Part shown: one piece after another, positions 28,904 to 41,757 of the stretch
Layout of the letters: every line of letters starts with the position of its first letter
Position numbering within the stretch: the first letter of the stretch is position 1
Origin: Diabrotica undecimpunctata
Taxonomy: Eukaryota > Arthropoda > Insecta > Coleoptera > Chrysomelidae
Assembly (NCBI RefSeq): GCF_040954645.1
Contig: NC_092806.1
Location: 80,572,641 to 80,636,640 of the forward strand
DNA: 64,000 nt
Direction: 5' to 3'
The notes under the pieces: generated by a model
The model's input: the letters and a program-made list of their open reading frames with translations, nothing else
Database searches by the model: none
What the model was told of the DNA's origin: nothing
Position numbers and translations under genes: made by a program

Positions 28904-28979
<76 letters not shown>
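28904..28979. repeat. (TA)n run after the LINE
   Basis: About 76 bp of TA repeat directly after the LINE 3' end, followed by TCCTACTATCATTTTCGCAT. It could be the tail or the target. Confidence 0.95.
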
Positions 28980-28981
<2 letters not shown>

Positions 28982-30350
28982 TACTATCATTTTCGCATCG
29001 ATACTTGATTTGCAAACTGTCTTTTTTTTTGTTCTTTCACAATAAAATCTTGTATTTTCAATATATTGTGATGATTTTATTTCAATGTCTATTTAATTTA
29101 TAATGTCTTGTTCTTATCTTAATTCATTAAAAAGCACAATAACTGATATTAATTTATTTATCACTAAATATACATAATTTATTAAAAAGCGAACGTAACA
29201 TTTTATCGCGAGCGCGTCTTCCGAATTAACTGTTCTCCATTCTCCAAAAAGTCCCGTTATATATTCACTACTGTTAGACGAGAAACGTCTACGGCCTTCT
29301 AGACAGAGCGGCGAATTGTTCTCAGAACCGGTATGGTTAAATCGGCTTGTCTCCAGAAGGTTCGAATTGTTGTTTTTATTACAAAGGGGGACCCATCGTG
29401 TGTCAGGTAGGCATTACCTAAAAAATACGTGAATGAATGAAAATATTAGTAATAAATATATTTACGGTTTTGGGTCAGAATTTATCGTAACAATATTAAA
29501 TTGTTAAATTTTTAATTTTAAAACTTAAAAATGTATGATATTTACAATATTCAAAGTATTTATTTTTTTAATTGTATAACTTTGAATTAAAAATTGGTTT
29601 TTCCAACACAACGAAAAACCGTCACATAACTTTTTATTATACTGTTTTTCTGCCCAGAAATTAACGAAACATTTTAAAAAAAATTCAATTTAAAAAAAAA
29701 GTATTCAATGAAACTTTTTACTAAATTATGAAATTTTCCATTTCGCCAAAACTTCTAAACTTCCATTTCATCCATAATTTTTCAATAACAACAAAAACCA
29801 TTCCTGATTTATTTTTGAAATAACAAAATAAACTTTAACAGTACATTTTAATGAATAGTACCTATATGTGAAAGTTTTTACGCTGTATGGGTACTATTTA
29901 ATCTTGTTTTAAAATAACAACTAGTAGTATCTAAAACATAATTTTCACAATGAATGAATATTGGTGAAATTATTACAATATAGTCTTAAACTGATTTATA
30001 CTTAAGATTTGTACATATTTCAATTAAAAATTTGAATCATAATAATTTTTCTAAAAAGATTAATTTATTAAAAGTTAAAATAATATTATTTTCTTTAAAA
30101 AATTTTATAAAACGCAAAAATTTAATCCTATTCTACGACCACGCGGCATCTACATATAAAAATATCTAAAGTTACATTTATTGCCCCACTCTTTCATATT
30201 TTAGAAGCAAACCGCTCCTTAGTGGTACCACGTGCAACTCGTGCGTTCCACTCGACCCACTTTTCTTTATCTATGACCCACTTTCTCCTAACATTCAAAA
30301 ATAACAGTGAACAATTCTTCTATAAGAGTGTATATTCTTTGATTTTATCA
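28980..30350. other. AT-rich DNA without a recognisable gene
   Basis: The segment 29200-29410 is richer in GC than its surroundings but has no ORF. The rest is A/T-rich with poly-A and poly-T runs. No terminal repeats are found. The start of the open frame at 30222 belongs to this flank and not to the LINE that follows. Confidence 0.5.
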
Positions 30351-30366
30351 TCAGAAATTTGGCATC

Positions 30367-31397
30367 CCATCTCCAAATTATGGGAAGCAATGAATGATCT
30401 CGGAATCCGACAAACACTAATAAAAGCAGTTAAAGCACTATACAAAGAAAACAAAGTAGCTATTAAATGTGGAAATAAAGCCTACAATCCATTTAAGACG
30501 ACAAAAGGACTTCTACAAGGCTGTGCTACGTCCCCTACTCTGTTTAAAATATTCTTGGAAAAGACACTCAAACCATGGAGGAGAAAGTGCGAAGGAATGG
30601 GCATACCAGTAAGAGACGAATACCTATACACCTTAAGTTTTGCCGACGATCAAGTAGTCATCGCACAAGATGAAGAAGATCTCAGCTTTATGCTCAGAAA
30701 ACTAGAAGAAGAATATAAAAACAACGGAATGGAAATAAACTTAGAGAAAACCGAATACCTAACAACAGAAAACAAGGATATGAGAAACCTAGAGATAGAC
30801 GAGGGAAGACAAATAAATGGAACAGATAAATTCAAGTATTTAGGAACCATAATATCGAACCAGGGAACAACAGAAGAAGATATAAACAACAGACTGAGAC
30901 AAACAAGAAACTGTATAAGACAACTAAACTCAGTGTTGTGGGATAAGAACATTACGATAAAGACAAAAAAGAGAATATATAACACCCTGACAAGAAGTAT
31001 CCTGACATATGGGTCCGAAAACTGGACAATAAACAAGAGAAATAGAGGTAGAATAAGAGCAGTAGAAATGGAGTTCCTGAGGAGAAGCTGTAGACTTACA
31101 AAAAGAGACAGAATTGAAAACGCAGAGATTAAGCGGAGAATGGGAGTGCAATCAGACATAATCGACTATATAGAGGAGAAGAGACTATCCTGGTACGGCC
31201 ACGTCAGAAGAGCGGACAGAGGACGCTGGATAAACAAAATCACAGAATGGAGCCCGATTGGAAGAAGAAAGAGAGGAAGACCCCGAAGGTCATTCAGAGA
31301 TGAAATCGACGAGGCTATGGAGAAAAGAACCCTGCGAGATGGAGACTGGAATGACACGGAAAATTGGAGAAAACGGTTGAGTGAAGGAAGACAGTGA
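30367..31397 (+). pseudogene. LINE reverse transcriptase C-terminal part
   Basis: One open frame without a stop. It starts in mid-RT (KLWEAMNDLGIRQTLIKAVK), then KGLLQGCATSPTLFKIFLEK, motif C LSFADDQVVIAQDEEDL, FKYLGTIISNQGTTEEDINN, YGSENWTINKRNRGRI, RLSWYGHVRRADRGRW and RRKRGRPRRSFRDEIDEAME. The endonuclease and RT motif A are lost by 5' truncation. The ATG at 30222 is in the flank, so the apparent 391-codon ORF is a chance fusion. It is a different LINE family from the 24571 element. Confidence 0.85.
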
Positions 31398-31429
31398 AAA
31401 CTGTGGAAATCCTTAGTAGTAGTAGTAGT
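30367..31429 (+). mobile_element. 5'-truncated LINE with TAG-repeat tail
   Basis: Flanked by AAATTTGGCATC at 30355-30366 and 31430-31441 (12-bp target duplication). The 3' end is a short (TAG)n run. The unoccupied target is visible at 60120-60140 in the related repeat copy, where AAATTTGGCATC appears once and continues GCTGTTGAATAT. The insert holds the RT C-terminal half. Confidence 0.9.
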
Positions 31430-31486
31430 AAATTTGGCATCGCTGTTGAATATAATATTACCCACAACGAAATAGTAAATTTAAGA

Positions 31487-31547
<61 letters not shown>

Positions 31548-32345
31548 TGGTTGGTTAAAAGTAACGGGTTATGATATATTGCAACTGCCTATTGTATCTT
31601 CGCTCCAATTGGTCCAGTCGCGACGTACAGCCCCTCAAATGATAGGATTTAACCAATAAAATACAATAAGACAGAAAAATCAAATATAGCAGCATGTCAA
31701 AAAGGCCTTAATTATATATCTTCGTTTCTATAAGTCCAATCGTGACGTACAGTATCTCAAATGACAGGATTTAACCAATTGAAATTCATTAATTAAAAAA
31801 AAAATTGAATACAGCAATATGTCAAAAGGGCAGTAGTCACGTAACTTCGGTCCTATTAGTCTAATCGTGACGTATAGTACCTCTAATGATAGGATTTAAC
31901 ATAAAGAATACAATGGAACCGAAAAATCAAATGCAGAACAATGTCAAAAGGGCGTTAGTTGTGTATCTTTAGTTCTATTAGTCCAATCATGACGTGCAGT
32001 ACCTCAAATGAAAGGATTTAACAAATAAAATACAATGATGTATAAAAATTTAATGGAGTAGCATGTCAAAATGGCCTTGGTTATGTATCTTCGGTCCTAT
32101 TAGTCCAATCGTGACGTACAGTACCTCAAATGGTACCATTTAACCAATAGAATACTACGACGTAGAAATCAAATACATCAACACGTCAAAAGGACCTTAG
32201 GTATATATCTTTGCTCCTATATATGTTATGTCAAAAGAGTCTTAGTTGCGTATCTCCGGTCCTATAGGTCTAATCATGACATATGGAGCCTAAAATGATA
32301 GGATTTAACGGAGATAATACGATGGTGGAGAGAAATTAAACATGG
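31548..32345. repeat. 120-bp minisatellite in copy A
   Basis: About six to seven diverged units of about 120 bp. Each has TATCTTCGGTCCTATTAGTC, CAATCGTGACGTACAGTACC, TCAAATGATAGGATTTAACC and ATGTCAAAAGGGCCTTAGTT or variants. Confidence 0.9.
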
Positions 32346-32474
32346 TGGCATCTAATAACACCTTAAACTGGCAGCAATAAAACGAATTAACTCACAGAGG
32401 TGTGTGGCATATTACGTGACAGGATTTAGCGAATACCATACGATTACGTCATACATCTCTTTGCATACGTCCAC

Positions 32475-32890
32475 TTTTAGTTAACTACTTAGTATGTATT
32501 CAGTACTTTGCTTTACGGTGTTGAGGCATTGACTCTTAAACAGAAAAATGTTAAAAATCTTGAAAGCTTTGAGATGTGGTGCTACCGGCGTATACTAATA
32601 ATAATTTGGGTGGATAAAATTACAAATGAAGAGGTAATACGCAGAATAAATAACGATCCAGAAGTTATACTGAATATAAAAAAGAGTACACATTCCTACA
32701 AAATATAATGCAAGGAAAAATCCAAGGACGCAGAAATCCAATCCCTAGAAGAATGTTCTGAATGAGAAATTTAAGAGAGTGATTTGGCTGTACCACTAAC
32801 GACTTATTCAAAACAGCAGTAAATAAAATTAGAATCGCCCTAATGATATCCAATCTCCGATAGGAGAGGCACTCAAAGAAGAAGATATGA
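32475..32890 (+). pseudogene. LINE 3' end fragment in copy A
   Basis: The frame at 32508-32708 reads LYGVEALTLKQKNVKNLESF and EMWCYRRIL, the C-terminal part of a LINE ORF2. The 3' UTR end TATCCAATCTCCGATAGGAG and an AAGAAGAAG-type tail follow at about 32848-32885. It closely resembles the end of the LINE at 41757-44116. Confidence 0.8.
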
Positions 32891-33039
32891 TAAACTCGAA
32901 AAATCTCCAACGTTCACTTTTAGACATATGCCTCCCGTTCACTGCACACATTTACTGCTCCTTGACGTTGTGACGAGAATGAGATTAACTTGACGTTAAG
33001 ATGAGGATTTAACAAATAGAATGACAGAAAACTAAACAA

Positions 33040-33660
33040 GACAGTGTGTCAAACGTGGAATGCGTCGTAGAATGTGAAATATTAGCGTAAAATTATATGA
33101 TGGCCATAGACGGTTCTTTAATACCCAGCAAACGACTCGCTTTGTAAAGTTGCATAGGCGGGATCTGTGCGAGAAAAAGTCGATCATTCGTTTTATAACC
33201 CAAAGAGGACCATAAAATATTCATCGTTAAAATGTGACATAATGTAACGGTATAACAAAACTTTTTTCTCCCGCACGGGTGCATGCCTGTGTACCTATAC
33301 AAGGGGAGTCGTGCATAACCTTTAGGTTGATGGTAATACATAAATGCAACAACAATGCAAATCTTAATGACGAACACAAATATAATCGACTAATCAGACA
33401 ATTAAGATCAGCGCTACATGATGCACGCAATGCCATATTTGAACACTACATTAGTACATTGTCTAAAGAAGATCATTCAGTATGGATAGCAACAAAAACA
33501 CTTAAAGAGACCTGAACAACATAACCCACCAATTAAGAAAGATGACGTTAGTTGAGGAAGATCAGACCAGGAAAAAATGCCAACATTTTCAGAATACCAG
33601 ATAATAATAATCAAGTAATAGAACACTGAAAACTTTTGTCTTTAACTGTACGCCCGTGAA
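33040..33660. other. Conserved block of the composite repeat
   Basis: Shared with 61900-62170 and 62998-63310. A - strand frame of 94 codons at 33093-33377 (GYARLPLYRYTGMHPCGRKK) is partly kept in copy B, but I know no such protein and treat it as non-coding. Confidence 0.4.
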
Positions 33661-34257
33661 TGACTTCTAATTTTTTAAATAACACTTAATATTTTTTATA
33701 GCACTTTTTTATTGTATTTTTTTCATCTTTCAAGATAATTCTTAGAGGGATATATTTATTTATAACATACGGTCTTATGGTCTTATTACGGCTTTAAGAT
33801 TATACGACCTAAATGTATCTTGTACCGCACTGCTAATTGAGAATTATGTTTGTAATGCGATAAGAGGTCCGGATATACGAGACACCAGTGACTCATGCCG
33901 CACTGATAAAAATCCGACAGGAATCTGCATTTCTATAAAAAAAATAGATTAATTTGTTTGGTGTATTAATTTAGTTTAGGTCGAACAAGAGTTGCAGTAA
34001 AAGATTTTTCTAAATATAGAATGTAAACCAAAACCATATTTTTCCAATGCTTTGTGAAAGAGAACCAGTTTATAATATTCCGGACGACTTAATAACACCT
34101 TATTTTAGAATATTGGCCGATGAATTGAAATTATTGTTCAAGAAACGAATTATTCATGTGCAGATGTTTTACTATAAAAACATGTAAAACCAAAATCTCG
34201 ATTAAAAAAGTTGCAATCAGTTACTCACGATGAAACTTAACCCCATTATTGATTTTA

Positions 34258-34720
34258 CAGGTGATAAAATGGGTCGACAAAAGACCAGTTTTAATCCTTA
34301 CAACATTTAAACATAATAGTTGTATCTTGGTTTAATCAAATGAAAACAAAAATTATACACAAGTTCTAAAACCACAAACTATTCTCGATTATAACTAGGT
34401 GAAAAAGAGTGTTGATTTTAGTGATCAAGTGGTTTCTTTCCAAAGCTTAATACGCAAAATTCTGAAGTGGTACCGGAAAGTGGCAGTGGAATTAATATTT
34501 AATACCGCAGTAGTCAATGCTTAGTTGCTAAATAATAGAAAACGTAAAAAAAGCAACAACCTATCCTTGAGTTCAGACTGGAGTTCGCGAATGCATTTGC
34601 AAATAAAGAAATGTTGTAACCCTCACGACCAGTTACACCCAAAAATACCATCTCAGGCAAAGCGATGTAGATAATACAAAGAGAAAAAAGTGTACAAGTG
34701 GCCTTATAGTATTGGAAGTC
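34258..34720 (+). pseudogene. piggyBac-like transposase, C-terminal half
   Basis: One frame with three in-frame stops (34339, about 34396 and about 34523): IKWVDKRPVLILTTFKHNSC (DDE core end of piggyBac), VDFSDQVVSFQSLIRKILKW, YRKVAVELIFNTAVVNA. piggyBac transposases cut and paste at TTAA. The RIKW/YRKVA/FN block is typical of the family. Copy B holds the same segment at 63841-64000, cut by the window end. Confidence 0.75.
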
Positions 34721-34800
34721 GTAAGTTGACAGTTTCTAGTAGAACGTTTTTATTGTTAATTACCTCCGTAAAAGTGAGTTATAGTATTTATAAAAAAAAT

Positions 34801-35137
34801 GGATGTAAATAATATGCTTCGACATCTAAAAAAGCTAGATGTGAACATAAACGTAGATTGACCACTGCTGGATTACAATCATTGTTACAAGCATCTGGCG
34901 AGGACGATGTAGATTAAATGAATGGTGAAAGTGACTCTGATTGACTCTGACGAAATATTTGCACAAAGTCGTTTAGAAAAATCGAGGACTGCGTTTTCGA
35001 AAGAGACAACACAAACAGAATTTAAGACTTTTCTCGGGCTTATGTTCCATATGGGGACAATTAAGATGAACCGTCTGAATGACTACTGGAAAAGTATGGA
35101 TAACTTCTATATAACTTCTATAATAGTGTTGACTTGA
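34801..35137 (+). pseudogene. piggyBac-like transposase, N-terminal remnant
   Basis: The frame at 34922-35137 has TQTEFKTFLGLMFHMGTIKM and NRLNDYWKSMDNFY, the conserved FLG-I-MG and L-DYW stretch at the start of the piggyBac catalytic domain. It lies downstream of the C-terminal half, so the two come from different copies or a rearranged one. Confidence 0.6.
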
Positions 35138-35139
35138 CT

Positions 35140-36210
35140 AGACAATTGCTCATAGCCCATATTAAGAAATAACCGAATAGACAATCCTCACTTGTCAAAG
35201 AAATTAAAAAAACGTGAAGTGGTCTAAAAACTAAAAAGTCCCCTATTCAAACTGGTTTTTAATAAAAAATTTAATAATATATTAAAGCTTTTTTAATATA
35301 CCCTAAAACTGAAAGCGCAAAGAATCGATTGCAAGTTACAAAAAAAAACTTGTTGAGTCAGACTGTTTGGACATGTACAGTTGTTTAAATAATCGCTTTC
35401 TGTGATAAACAAATTGAATAAATTGTAAAATATTTTTTGATCTGCTTGATATTTAGCACACTTTAATAACTCATCAATTGCCATAATTTCAAGTAGCTAT
35501 ATTACCTGTCGTTAGCCAAAAAACAAAGTTATTAACATTTATAAATTACTACAAACATAATATCTTAGAGTTTACGGTTTTTTGGAATTATCTCAATTAT
35601 TTATGTATTTAAATTTGGTATTTCTCTACATAAAAAACTTTTTATGGTCTACAACTTTTATTTGAATTACTTTTCTTTAGAATGTATACAAAACGTTTTA
35701 TAAACAAAAAATTATTTTTTTTTGCCTTTTAAGATTGTTTAAAAAAACGAAGCAAAATCAACTATACGTCTTTACAAATTTTTCGTCGGCTACCCCTCAT
35801 ACTATTTAGAATTTAAATTTCTGTATAAGATTTTTTTTAACTATTTAGTGAGGTTCCGTGAACTACTTTCTTATGGCATGGTCAAAGTCAAAAATATTAT
35901 TTTTTTATGTGATTAAGCCACAATTATTGGTCGATATTGAGATGAAAATTACATTTTTAATTAACTAATATTTAACGATACGATTTCCAATATTTAACCT
36001 TGTTTATTGTACAAATTATGTAACACGTGTGTATACAATTTTTGTACAAAAAACGTTTTTTAAGAACGATTTCCTGAATGGAAATCAAAATGTCAAACAT
36101 TAAATAATTAAAAATGTGATTCTCATCACAAGTACAACCAATATTTTTGACTTAATCCCATAAAAACCTAATATTTATCTGAAACTATTCACTAATAGCT
36201 TCGATTAAAC
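35140..36210. other. AT-rich DNA without a gene
   Basis: A/T-rich with many homopolymer runs. I see no ORF above 65 codons with a known likeness and no repeat borders. Confidence 0.5.
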
Positions 36211-36213
36211 AGC

Positions 36214-36545
36214 TTGGAAATTGAAATATGTAAAATATTCCCCTACACAACTCTCCGGGAAAAAGTATCGATCATGAACAAAATTGAAGCATTGGAAATA
36301 TGGGTTCATAGACGAATGCTGAAGATACCTTGGAGAGCAAGGAAAACTAATGAAGAAGTACTAAGGAGCGTCAACAAAGATAGAGAACTGCTAAAGACTG
36401 TTAAACATCGAAAAATGTCTTATCTGGGACAATCTGGGACAGTTATTCCATATTGCAGAAGATCGAGAAGCCTTCGCAATGGTGATCGCCAACGTCGGAT
36501 AATTCTGATATGGCACTCGAAGATGAAGATTGATGTTTTGCTCTG
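36214..36545 (+). pseudogene. LINE ORF2 C-terminal fragment
   Basis: NKIEALEIWVHRRMLKIPWR, KTNEEVLRSVNKDRELLKTV and RKMSYLGQ match the end of insect LINE ORF2 proteins and resemble 43700-43900. Its 3' UTR-like GATCGCCAACGTCGGATAAT and CACTCGAAGATGAAGA end near 36530, next to another LINE fragment. Confidence 0.7.
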
Positions 36546-36546
36546 A

Positions 36547-36832
36547 GAAATAATAATTGGAGATTTCAACATTGATTTTAAAAAAGCTTCTAATGAACTA
36601 AACAGTTTCCGTGATCTAATTTCTACTTTTGGCTTAACCATAAATATTAATGAATTTACTACAATCACAACTAGATCAGCAACTTGTTTAGATAACATCT
36701 TAACAAACATAAGCAGTGAGATAGTTGGTTGTGGAATTGTGGACCCATGTATTTCTGATCATCTTGCTCAATTTCTCTACTTAAAAATGAAATCTGAAAA
36801 AAGTCATAGTGCTAATACATACAGAAGACATA
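36547..36832 (+). pseudogene. LINE endonuclease fragment, left of a mariner insertion
   Basis: IIGDFNIDFKKASNELNSFR, TRSATCLDNILTN and DPCISDHLAQF carry the GDFN, LDNI and SDH motifs of the APE-type endonuclease of a CR1/Jockey-group LINE (clade inferred). It is cut at 36832 by a mariner-type element. The remainder follows at 40055. Confidence 0.8.
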
Positions 36833-37347
36833 CAGTGTGTAAAAGCCAAATGGAATAAATTCAATATTTAGGTTACTGTACATATTTATAAAAAATCCCG
36901 AAACACGTCAAATTTAAATTATAACTTGACATTCTTTAACGTGAAAATGCAACCCCTACCTTCAACCCTCTTAGAATGATAGGTACAACCCCCAATTTTT
37001 AAAATAGGAAGTATAGGCTTGTGATATATCGTTTGAAAGGTCTTTTCATTCACCATTCAAAAATGTTGTCGCTTTCAAGTTTATTAAGATTAATTAAGAT
37101 AAAATAAATTAAAATCATGTGGTTACCGAAATTCGCTAAAATATACTCAAAACTTAGTTCCCGTTTAGGTCTTGATAATGACAAAATGAACAAAAACCAT
37201 AACAATGTGGTTTTTAGATGGTAACCATTAAAAAACTTTAAAGAATTTCCGTGGCAACGGTATTTTAACACGCATTAGTAAATTGTTTTATTTAAGTTGT
37301 CAGTATTTTAATTTAAGTAAAAAGTTCGTTCAATTCAATTCTGAAAA

Positions 37348-38456
37348 ATGGTTAGATTAACGGAAATTCATAAAATAACAGTTTTACAAATGATTGGTTA
37401 CGGAGATAACACCCGAACACAACAGGAAGTAACTCGCCTATTTCATGAGAAATTTCCTAATTTACCGCCTATATCCCAAGGAACAATAAGTAAAATAGAG
37501 AAGCAGTTTCGCGAGTTTGGTCATGTAAGGCAGATAAAAAAAGCAGCTGCCAATGCACTGAGTGATGAACTCAAATTAGATGTATTGCTTGAGTTTCAGG
37601 AAAACACACATACATCGAGTAGACAGGCATCCACTACATTCAATGCTAGCCATACATCGATAGTAAACATATTAAAAGAAAATAAATTGCATCTCTATAA
37701 GATGATACCTACTCAGGAGCTCATGGCAGACGATTTTGATAGGAGAACTTTTTTTTGTGAGCAAATGATGGACATGTTGGATAACAATATTATCCAATTG
37801 AAGACGTTATGTTTTCTGATGAGTGTACTTTTTCACTTAACGGTTATGCTAATCGGCAAAATTGCCGCTACTGGGCCACGGAAAATCCTCACTGGATGAG
37901 AGAAGAACACACTCAATACCCCCAAAAGGTTAATGTTTGGGCAGGGATTGTAGGAAACAATATCATTGGTCCGTTTTTCATTGAGGGCAACTTGAATGGC
38001 AACAATTATTTGGCACTACTTCAAAATGATGTCATTCCAACGTTGGCAAATTTATATCCTGATCCAGGAAACCCTCAAGTTCCAGCGAATACGATATGGT
38101 TTCAGCAGGATGGAGCACCACCACATTACCAACTTAATGTCTGGCAGTACCTCGATATAATATTTCCCAATCGGTGGATAGGGAGGCGAGGATCGATTGA
38201 ATGGCCAGCGCGATCACCTGATCTTACATTATTAGATTTCTTTTTATGGGGATATGAGAAAAGCCATGTATACAAAACTAAACCTTCTGATTTAAATGAC
38301 TTAAAAGAACGAATAACGCTTGCGATTAGGTCGATCACGCCTGTTATGTTAAATGATGTTAGAAGACAGTTTTATTTGAGATTAGGATATTGCCAAGACG
38401 TTCGCGGTGAACATTTTGAACATCTACTTATATTCATAGTTCTTATTTTATCTTAA
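37348..38456 (+). pseudogene. DD41D mariner-type transposase, one frameshift
   Basis: N-terminal helix-turn-helix region (MVRLTEIHKITVLQMIGYGD; second HTH near residues 65-115), then the DDE core: SDECTFSLNGYANRQNCRYW (first Asp), WFQQDGAPPH (second Asp) and SPDLTLLDFFLWGY (third Asp). I count 41 residues between the second and third Asp, as in the DD41D group. The frame changes near 37810-37820 (37348-37899 versus 37809-38456). All three catalytic Asp survive. It cuts and pastes the element at TA. Confidence 0.9.
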
Positions 38457-38495
38457 TTAATCTTAATAAACTTGAAACCGACAACATTTTTGAAT

Positions 38496-39822
38496 CAGCG
38501 GCGGCTCGTGGCCTAAAAAAGTGGTGAAGATGGGGAGCTTGCCGGAGCCAAAAGGAGTTTTGGTACCTACTTCGCGCCCAAATCTCATAAAAAATTTGTT
38601 AAAAAAAATGTTTAGAGTTTATGGCCCTAATAACTTGAAAACAGTTTTTTAGGGCACTTATACTAGATACGAATCGTTCTGCTTGCCTGGGGTATTTTAG
38701 TTCTGAACCTCGACATTTCATTGAGGGTTTTTTGGCGATTAAAACACCACGCCTGCTAAGACGGGTTGGTGAGTTTCGATTCAGCCTCCCACTCTAAGTC
38801 AGATGCTGATTGCAGCCGACCACTCTGGATCAGACGCAGATGTTTAAAATACTGGTTGGTCGACAATGTAAAAGAACATCCCTTTTATCTTCATTTTTCC
38901 AATGCCTAAATGGAGTCTCTAATATATTACACACCAAGTCATTAATTTAGCCACCATTTAATATAGTCTTCTGCAGGTCATCATGCAGGGTAGAGTCGAT
39001 GGCAAAAAGGGAATAGGTAGAAAGAGGAAATCATAGCTGCGAAATATTTGACACTGAACAAACATGACTGTAGACGATTTATTCCACGTTGCAAAAGACA
39101 GAGAAATTTTTAGAAATGTGGTCGCCAACCTCCGTTAATGGAGACGGCATAGAAAGAAGAAGAAGAAGAAGAAGAAGTCATTAATTGGATTCATGTCTCT
39201 CTAAAATTATTTTTGTCCAAACGAAATCCACGAGAACACTTTATATCCGAAATCCGAAACAAACCACAGAGAAATGTATTAATAAAGTGCACTAAACAAA
39301 TAAAATTAATACTGTGACTAAACTAAACTAATAAATACTATACTATATAAAAATATCTATATAATGGACTAAATTTCAAAATATTGTTGCTTAGAGAAAT
39401 TTCCGAAAAATAGGAATACCAAATACACATCCAACAGTGGGTGAAGACGAATAATATATTTTTAAGCGGAACTGCACGCACCAGTTTTCTTAGCTATCAC
39501 TAAGGATAGGCTGACGTCACGTTGCCATGGCCACCGTGAACGCTGATGCAGATGGATTTCACATTTCAAAAATTATATTCACCTCTTCCTGAATCCTATT
39601 ATACAGGGCTAGTGACACAGGTAAGGACTTGACCGTCAAGTACGTACCGCTAATAAAGCTAGTTGTCTTTTTTAATTTTTAGATTAATTAAAAGAGAATA
39701 AATAATTGATTTCAGAATTTAGATATAATGGTTGTTTTCATTTTTTATTTATTTGTCTCAATTTAATTATATTTTTTTGGTGAACCTCACCTTCACCTAC
39801 TTCACCTGGCCGGCCGCCGCTG
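38496..39822. mobile_element. hAT-like non-autonomous element
   Basis: TTTTGAAT at 38488-38495 and 39823-39830 is an 8-bp target duplication, as made by hAT transposases. Ends are CAGCGGCGGCTCGTGGCC on the left and the reverse complement of CAGCGGCGGCCGGCCAGG on the right. No transposase is visible. A LINE 3' end is inserted inside. It lies within the 3' UTR part of the DD41D transposon. Confidence 0.88.
38948..39174 (+). mobile_element. LINE 3' end inserted in the hAT-like element
   Basis: Flanked by AAGTCATTAATT at 38936-38947 and 39175-39186. The 3' end has CGCCAACCTCCGTTAATGGA, then a (GAA)n tail. It is a short, 5'-truncated fragment whose frame is broken. Confidence 0.85.
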
Positions 39823-40054
39823 TTTTGAATGGAGAATTAAAAGACCTTTCAAACGATATATCACAAGCCTATACTTCCTATTTTAAAAATTGGGGGTTGT
39901 ACCTGTCATTCTAAGGGGGTTGAAGGTTGGGGTTGCATTTTTACGTTAAAGAATGTCAAGTTAAAATTTAAATTTGACGTGTTTCGGGATTTTTTATAAA
40001 TATGTACAGTAACCTAAATAATAAATTTATTCCATTTGGCTTTTACACACTGTA

Positions 40055-41640
<1,586 letters not shown>

Positions 41641-41649
41641 TCACTTTAG

Positions 41650-41757
41650 TGAATTTATTAATAATTTTGAACTTCCACAAGGCTACATTTTAGTAAGTTT
41701 TGATGTGGTATCTCTTTTCACTAATTTACCTCTCTCTAGTGTTATTACAAGACTTTT
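41650..41757 (+). pseudogene. Penelope-like reverse transcriptase fragment
   Basis: A short frame reading LVSFDVVSLFTNLPLSSVIT, the RT motif A (SFDVVSLFTN-P) typical of Penelope-like elements. The fragment stops where the LINE at 41757 begins. Confidence 0.7.

Larger units (their letters stand above)
31430..34600 (+). repeat. Composite repeat, copy A
   Basis: In order: GCTGTTGAATATAATATTACCC, a TA run (31492-31543), a 120-bp minisatellite, a LINE 3' end, a moderately conserved non-coding block (33040-33640) and a piggyBac-like remnant. The same blocks recur in the same order and orientation at 60118-64000. Confidence 0.85.
36833..40052 (+). mobile_element. Mariner-type (DD41D) transposon, 3.2 kb with inserts
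   Basis: Terminal inverted repeats of about 235 bp (36833-37072 and about 39835-40052), starting CAGTGTGTAAAAGCC and ending GGCTTTTACACACTG, with TA on both sides (36831-36832 and 40053-40054). The arms are nearly identical, so it is fairly young. It interrupts a LINE and itself carries a hAT-like insert at 38496-39822. Confidence 0.93.

Noticed and set aside
29340..29410. Possible LTR end and primer-binding site (TTACAAAGGGGGACCCATCG)
   Set aside because: No matching tRNA end that I can name, no second LTR and no gag or pol nearby.
30222..30366. ATG start of a 391-codon ORF
   Set aside because: The first 48 codons lie outside the LINE target duplication and are a chance fusion with flanking DNA.
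33093..33377. A 94-codon - frame partly conserved in copy B
   Set aside because: Conservation is explained by the shared repeat. There is no known domain and it is shortened in copy B.
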